Part shown: piece by piece, positions 11,237 through 15,574 of the stretch
Layout of the letters: each line of letters begins with the position of its first letter
Position numbering within the stretch: the stretch's first letter is position 1
Assembly: GCF_000188695.1 (NCBI RefSeq)
Contig: NW_004754918.1
Location: 39,683-55,256 of the forward strand
Direction: 5' to 3'
DNA length: 15,574 nt
Source of the DNA: Salpingoeca rosetta
Taxonomy: Eukaryota; Opisthokonta; Choanoflagellata; Craspedida; Salpingoecidae
Position numbers and translations under genes: made by a program
The notes under the pieces: model-generated
Database searches by the model: none
Told to the model about the DNA's origin: nothing
The model's input: the letters and a program-made list of their open reading frames with translations, nothing else

Positions 11237-11432
11237 CTGCTTGGGGGGGGGGGCGTAGCATCAAGTGCGTGAGGAGGCGATGATTGGTGGCTTTGGCATA
11301 GCATGATGGTGTTTTGAGGAAGCATGGCATAGCAGCCTGGACGATCAGATCAGCAAGGGCACCACTACTGCCCTGGTGAGCGTGCGGTGGCGCACTGGGG
11401 ACACAGTAGCATGTGAGCATGTGCGCGTCTAC
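11237..11432 (-). other. 196-bp segment: intron joining the two parts of gene 3/4, or an intergenic spacer
   Basis: It begins with GTAGAC after an AG and ends with a run of 11 C then AAGCAG before a G, the best polypyrimidine-AG acceptor in this region. The flanking phases fit (2 nt plus 1 nt making an Arg codon) and its length is typical for this window. As an intergenic spacer it would hold TAG 11429 and ATG 11325. One frame across it is open for about 50 codons, but neither flank supports it. Confidence 0.55.
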
Positions 11433-12162
11433 CTCCTTCTTGAGTAGGCCAGCGTTGAAGGAGCTGCGCTCATCAGCTGCAGCTCACTCCCACGAACTTT
11501 GACAGGGCGGAGTTGGTGCTCCATCCTGTGAGACACGAGGAAGGGAGTCGTTGTGGGATGTACACGGGCAATGTGGGTCGCTCGTTGCATTCGCGCACGC
11601 GTGCACGTGGCTTGAGTGTTGGCACAAGGGCACAATGATGCTTTGGTGGTGGTGGTGGTGATGGTGGCGGTGGTACGGCGGTGGTGGTAATCGACCCGTG
11701 GTGCTTCTTCACGTCAGTTGCACAGAGGGGCGGGGGCATGTCTTCACAAAGACGAACCTGATGGTGTACCAAGATTTGTTGCGTCCGCCAGGGACGTCCA
11801 GCACGATGCCCTTGCGGCCGTTAATGGTCGTGCGGGTTGGTGCGACAACTTGCACCTGTGCATCAAACAACCCAAGCGGCAGAGAAGAGTCACACAAACA
11901 GGAATGCATGCCATCAACCATTGAACACAGCTTGCGGACTGAACAGTGTGCTAGTGTGCCTGGCTCCCATGTAACTGCAGCAAGAGCAGCCAGTCAAGCA
12001 GGGCAAGAACTCGGAGAACTCGAGCACAACAGACGCATGCATCGCATCGCAATGGGCATGCTGCACATACATACATACATACATACATACATACATACAT
12101 ACATACATACATACATACATACATACATACATACAAACATATATACATACATGCACACATAC

Positions 12163-12193
<31 letters not shown>

Positions 12194-13091
12194 CAAGCAC
12201 ACACCTCGTCTCCCACAGACGCCGTGCCCTGCACAGCACAGTTGAGCGGCAAATCCATCGGGGCAGCCTTGATGTCGTGATCTTGATTGCTACTAATAAC
12301 GGGAAAATGGAAAGGCTACGGCCACGGATCAGGATCACCAACAAGCAAGCAAGTAAGCAAAGACGAAAAGGGAGACAGAACAATTGGAACAATGGCGCGT
12401 TGTTAGAGATGAAGGAATGGCCGCTAAGATGACAACGGAGTGTGCAACAAACGAAGGCCACCGGCAGAAGAACCAACAGCCAGCATGCAAGAGTGCAAGA
12501 GTGCAAGAGTGCAAGCGTGCTCTCTTGCGACAGCCACTTGAGCAGCAAAGTGTTGCGTGAGGAGGATGCTTGCGCTCTATGAGCTGCTTCTCTTCCGTTT
12601 GCAGGGCTGAAAGCTTGCGGGGTTGCTTCTCATCACTCGTTCGAATCTCACTCTGCCTCTCAGCTCACATGAAGAGATAGCGCGCATCTGCATGGATGGC
12701 TTGCTTGCAAGCATCCAACCAAAGAGAAAGATGGATCAAGCAATAGAGGACTCGCTCTCACATTGGCGAGGTTTTGTGCGGTGTGCCCTGTTGCACGGTC
12801 GTCTTGTACTCTGTTGTTCACTTACTTCGTGTGAATGCGTGAATGCTGCGGTGCTCCACTACAGGAGGGTTGGCTTGAGGCGTCGAGGCTCTGGTATGAG
12901 ACGAGGACGATGATGACGATCTGGTGTCGCTGTTGTGTGAGAAGTTTGCGGGGGTATGGTTGGGCTGTTACACAATAAAATAAAAATTGTTCATTGCTGA
13001 AGGTAAAATAAACTGACAGACAAAACTTTTGGGGAAGCTCCAGCAAAAATGATTTGATGCGAAGCTTCCGAACTGCTTGGGCCCGTACCAT
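11433..13091 (-). CDS. Upstream exons with a KOW/SH3-like segment, probably the 5' part of the gene 3/4 unit
   Basis: Best-supported exons on the minus strand: about 12281-12205, 11855-11758, and 11525-11433 (or to a TAG at 11429). They read continuously from LNCAVQGTASVGDE through VQVVAPTRTTINGRKGIV and KSWYTIRMEHQLRPVKVRG. The GRKGIVLDV core between short hydrophobic strands resembles a KOW or SH3-like barrel. Upstream, 12964-12826 (a Ser-rich stretch, excellent donor GAA|GTAAGT) and 12606-12538 (LQTEEKQLIERK) are likely exons. Two reading frames through them remain open, so their translation is unsure. A possible initiator is ATG 13091-13089, followed at once by GTACGG, giving a one-codon first exon. 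The final exon either stops at TAG 11431-11429 or is spliced at AG|GTAG to 11236 in matching phase. If the TAG is real, this is a separate small gene ending in YSRRR. Confidence 0.55.
11638..11692. repeat. (GGT)n tract in a gene 3/4 intron
   Basis: GGTGGT units with GAT and GGC changes, in the intron 11526-11757. It reads as CCACC on the sense strand. Confidence 0.85.
12064..12196. repeat. (CATA)n tetranucleotide repeat in a gene 3/4 intron
   Basis: About 30 CATA units with a short degenerate patch near 12135-12165. It reads (TATG)n on the sense strand and starts about 9 bp after the donor at 12205. It lies in the 349-bp intron 11856-12204, where I see nothing else. Confidence 0.97.
12487..12518. 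repeat. 8-bp tandem repeat, four copies
   Basis: Unit GCAAGAGT, with the last copy GCAAGCGT, in the intron 12282-12537 of the minus-strand gene. Confidence 0.85.
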
Positions 13092-13179
13092 CTAACTGTG
13101 TACAAGCTGGCAGATCTTTTTTGTGCTGTCGTGGTCCCATTTGTTTGTGTTGTGCGAGATCGAGTTGAGCGAAAGGACG
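13092..13179. promoter_or_regulatory. Candidate bidirectional promoter between CYFIP and the gene 3/4 unit
   Basis: Only 88 bp separate the CYFIP ATG (plus strand) from the proposed first ATG of the minus-strand gene. The segment holds a T6 run and no obvious TATA box. Both sets of transcription signals and both 5' UTRs would have to fit here or overlap neighbouring sequence. It depends on the uncertain minus-strand first exon; if that start is wrong, the spacer grows to about 215 bp, up to the Ser-rich exon at 12964. Confidence 0.4.
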
Positions 13180-13585
13180 ATGGAGAAGGCCACGGCCCAG
13201 GTCAGCAAGTGAAAGCGGGGTGGTGGTGGTGGTGGTCGGTGGTGGCGGGTTGTGGTTGTGGCTGTGGGAAGAGGGGTGGTTGGTGGTTGAGATGGCTGCA
13301 GTAGTCATGGGGGCAGCGCCCGTGCGGTGCTTCAAGGCAATCGCTTGTTGGCTTCACGGTTGTTGCTGATGTATTGTTGGTGCAGGTGGACATTTTGCGT
13401 CGGGACATCAACCTCAGCGATGACCAGGAGACGCTGACGCCGGAACGCGTGCCTGCAGGCACCTCCCACTGCACTGCAGACCCAGCTTTGCAGGATGCGG
13501 CCATCTTTTCTTCTGTGGACCCAAACATGGCACACCAAGCCAAGCTGGCATCCAGCCTGGTGCGCGCGCGTGTGTGTTTGCTTGC

Positions 13586-13638
<53 letters not shown>

Positions 13639-15341
13639 CGTGTGTTTGTTTTTGCTTGCTTGTGTGCTTGTACTTGCTTGCGTGTTTGCACGCTTGTGCG
13701 TTTGCTGGCTTGCGTACGTACACGGTTATGTGCGTATGCTATGTCCTTGGGTCATGGCAATCAAGCATGCAGGAGTGATGTGCTTGCCTGTGATAGCCAG
13801 TGCCTTGCTGCAATGAGCCCACACCGTGTGCCTGCATGCAGTGCCCTTTTGCACCACGCCCACCGCCTGCTCACACAACGCGTCTTTGTGCTGCATCCAC
13901 CCTATTTTTCTCCCCCCCCCCTCCAGGCATCCTATGTCAAGAAGGCAGAGCAGTACCTGTACGTCCTGTACGCTGCTCGCTCCCTCTCCAAAGCAATCCC
14001 TCAGGTGAATCCACTTGCCATCAGCACCAGCATTACCATGGCCTGCCTGTTTGCTGTTGTTGTCTTTTTGTCTGTTGTCCGCCGCCCGCCTGCCCCGCCC
14101 CAAACGCCAAAGTCCAGCTCGTCTGTGGTCTCACCACTCACACCCGAGCACTTGCACACCGGCCCCGCAGCTGCAAAGCAACAACCAGCCCAACAAGGAG
14201 AAGCTGTACGAGGAGAGCATCAGGGTAAGCGAGAGACAGAGAGAGAGAGAGAAGAGATACACGCACACATGAGAGCTGACACAGCAAACCATTATGAGAG
14301 CTGGCACAGCAAACCATTATGAGAGCTGACACAGCAAACCATTATGAGAGCTGACACAGCAAACCATGTTTCACTTTCTCATTGATGGCCTTTTACTTCC
14401 TTTGCTTGCGTGTTCGTGGTGCAGATCCTGCAGCCAGAAGTGGACCGCATGAAGTACTTTCTCATCTTTCAGGAGGTGCGCATCGCAAGACACTCGCATC
14501 TGCACACGCTTGCATGCATTCTCTCTCCACAAGCCAACACAAAACACGCAGCACACAGACATGCACACAAAGACTGTTTACAAAGACACACAACATACAC
14601 ACAAAGACAGCCAACATGCACACATGCACACATACACACATGCGCGCACTCTCACATACACATGCATGCGTACACACATGCGCACACTCTCACATACACA
14701 TGCATGCGTACATCCTATTTTACGTTTGACAGGAAGCAATCCAGCTCGTGAGCGAAGTCATCGCCTTCCTTGCAGAGACATATGTCAAAGGCAAGCGTGA
14801 AACGGCGCTCATCCCTGACGGCGTCACGTCAAACCTCATTAGGTCTGTCCGTGTGCCTGGCAGCTATATCTGGCTGGACATGTGACCCACCTTGCGTCGC
14901 TCGTCGCCACTGTACATTGTATCTCATGGCTGTCGTGTTGTGCGTGTTGCCTGCGTTCCTTCTGTTCCTTCTAGCTTGTTCGGCATGCTCTTCACCGTGG
15001 ACAACCTCAAGAATGTCAAGAGCGCATGGAGCAACGACCTTTCGGCTTACAAGCGGTTTGTGCGCGCTGTGTGTTTGCAAGTGTGCTGCTTGGGCGCTTT
15101 ATGTGTTAGTTAGCCATGCGGCGTGCGTAGGAAGTGCTATGTGTATGTTTTCCGCCCGTTATGCGTGCCTGCATGCATGTCGAGTGCCCGAGTACCGGAG
15201 TCTGCTCCTGGGACTAAAACTGCTTCTGAATGGGTGGTTTTGCTTCTCTCTGGCTTCCCTTTTGCCACAGCGCGTGCTCGAACCTGCGTCGCATGGACGG
15301 CATCAACATCCAGGAGCAGCAGAAGCTCATCTTCTTCCTTG
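13180..15341 (+). CDS. CYFIP: CYFIP/Sra-1 (PIR121), WAVE regulatory complex subunit, first 8 exons, 3' partial
   Basis: CYFIP/Sra-1 is the Rac1-binding scaffold that holds WAVE inactive, so it controls Arp2/3-driven actin polymerisation at the membrane. Exons: 13180-13200, 13386-13559, 13927-14004, 14171-14224, 14425-14475, 14733-14842, 14975-15055, 15271-15341; the intron at 15342 runs off the edge. All junction phases agree, giving about 215 residues. Matches to the animal N-terminus, in order: VDILRRD (animal NVDLLEE), then YLYVLYAARSLSKAIPQ (animal MLYTWRSCSRAIPQ), then NNQPNKEKLYEESIR with ILQPEVDRMKYFLIFQ (animal NEQPNRVEIYEK and LEPEVTKLMNFMYFQ), and LKNVKSAWSNDLSAYKR (animal LKNMKCSVKNDHSAYKR). 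The related CYRI proteins share this Rac-binding fold but lack the RSLSKAIPQ and DLSAYKR signatures. Start: MEKATAQ sits in a 7-codon first exon, with A at -3, G at +4 and donor CAG|GTCAGC. The exon 2 segment DDQETLTPERVPAG is divergent. Confidence 0.95.
13217..13292 (+). repeat. (GGT)n G-rich tract in CYFIP intron 1
   Basis: GGTGGT units and G-rich variants just after the donor of the 7-codon first exon. The G pairs are regularly spaced, so a two-tier quadruplex is possible in the RNA. Confidence 0.8.
13588..13636 (+). repeat. (TG)n tract in CYFIP intron 2
   Basis: About 22 TG units on the sense strand, 28 bp after the donor at 13559, followed by TTGC/CTTG-rich sequence. The rest of the 367-bp intron holds no feature I can support apart from a C9 tract at the acceptor. 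Confidence 0.93.
14271..14367 (+). repeat. 25-bp minisatellite, four copies, in CYFIP intron 4
   Basis: Unit GAGAGCTGACACAGCAAACC plus ATTAT. Copies start at 14271, 14296, 14321 and 14346; the second has one A-to-G change and the last is cut short. A short (GA)n precedes it. Confidence 0.96.
14641..14712 (+). repeat. 38-bp tandem duplication in CYFIP intron 5
   Basis: Copies 14641-14678 and 14679-14712 differ by one base over the shared part and contain CATGCATGCGTAC. They sit inside a wider CA-rich stretch beginning near 14530. Confidence 0.9.
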
Positions 15342-15444
15342 GTGCGTCCCGTGTTTTGCCTGCATGCAGTGCTTGTCATGTTGTGTTGCTCACGCTGACG
15401 TTGGCCTGTCGTTCACTTCAACTGACTCCCTGCCTCCAAAATGG

Positions 15445-15574
<130 letters not shown>

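Noticed and set aside
12064..12196. CRISPR-like array
   Set aside because: The repeats are contiguous tetramers without spacers, in a eukaryotic intron.
12600..12680. tRNA-like T-loop TTCGAATC
   Set aside because: The flanking 5-base arms do not pair on either strand, and no anticodon or acceptor stem could be built around it.
12623..12913. Plus-strand open frame with plausible residue composition
   Set aside because: No splice partners or recognisable motif, and it overlaps a predicted minus-strand exon with an excellent donor at 12826.
12971..12985. AATAAA sequences on the plus strand as a polyadenylation signal
   Set aside because: No plus-strand gene ends nearby. On the other strand the same bases are the T-rich tract of a 3' splice site at 12964.
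13005..13091. Unspliced start reading MVRAQAVRKLRIKSF for the minus-strand gene
   Set aside because: Possible, because this frame stays open to 12826, but it must then read an atypical hydrophobic stretch and a different frame of the next exons. I kept the Ser-rich frame as slightly better and flagged the doubt.

Overview
The window is nuclear DNA from an intron-dense eukaryote. Four protein-coding loci are split into short exons with GT-AG introns of about 120-430 bp, and the spaces between genes are under 300 bp. Most introns carry long (CA)n/(GT)n tracts. The gene set (a MYND-finger ubiquitin protease and a CYFIP/Sra-1 WAVE-complex subunit), the GC-rich exons and the compact layout fit a unicellular holozoan such as a choanoflagellate. 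That placement is inference; no rRNA or marker gene here proves it. I built the exon models by hand and required splice phase to agree across every junction.

Layout, left to right. (1) 393-3394, minus strand: ten exons of a ubiquitin-specific protease with an N-terminal MYND zinc finger. Its 3' end, including the catalytic His box, lies beyond the left edge. (2) 3489-5524, minus: a two-exon gene of about 570 aa with a mitochondrial-type presequence, one membrane helix and a helical C-terminal domain. (3) 5816-11236, minus: ten exons of a large, mostly disordered, probably nuclear protein with a Cys-rich module and a poly-Gln C-terminal exon. I could not place it in a family. (4) 11433-13091, minus: five or six exons with a KOW/SH3-like segment. 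These are probably the 5' part of gene 3, because a phase-matched splice across 11237-11432 joins them. (5) 13180-15341, plus: the first eight exons of CYFIP/Sra-1, continuing off the right edge.

The minus-strand genes run head to tail with short spacers. CYFIP is divergent, with only 88 bp between its ATG and the proposed ATG of the gene 3/4 unit, so the two probably share a promoter. No functional pathway obviously links the loci.

The remaining sequence is repeat-rich intron: dinucleotide tracts, a (CATA)n tract, a 25-bp minisatellite, a 38-bp duplication, (GCAA)n and (GGT)n tracts. I found no tRNA, rRNA, CRISPR array, insertion sequence or transposase. The most interesting points are the unplaced gene 3/4, the MYND-USP architecture, and GU-repeat tracts sitting just downstream of many 5' splice sites on the sense strand.
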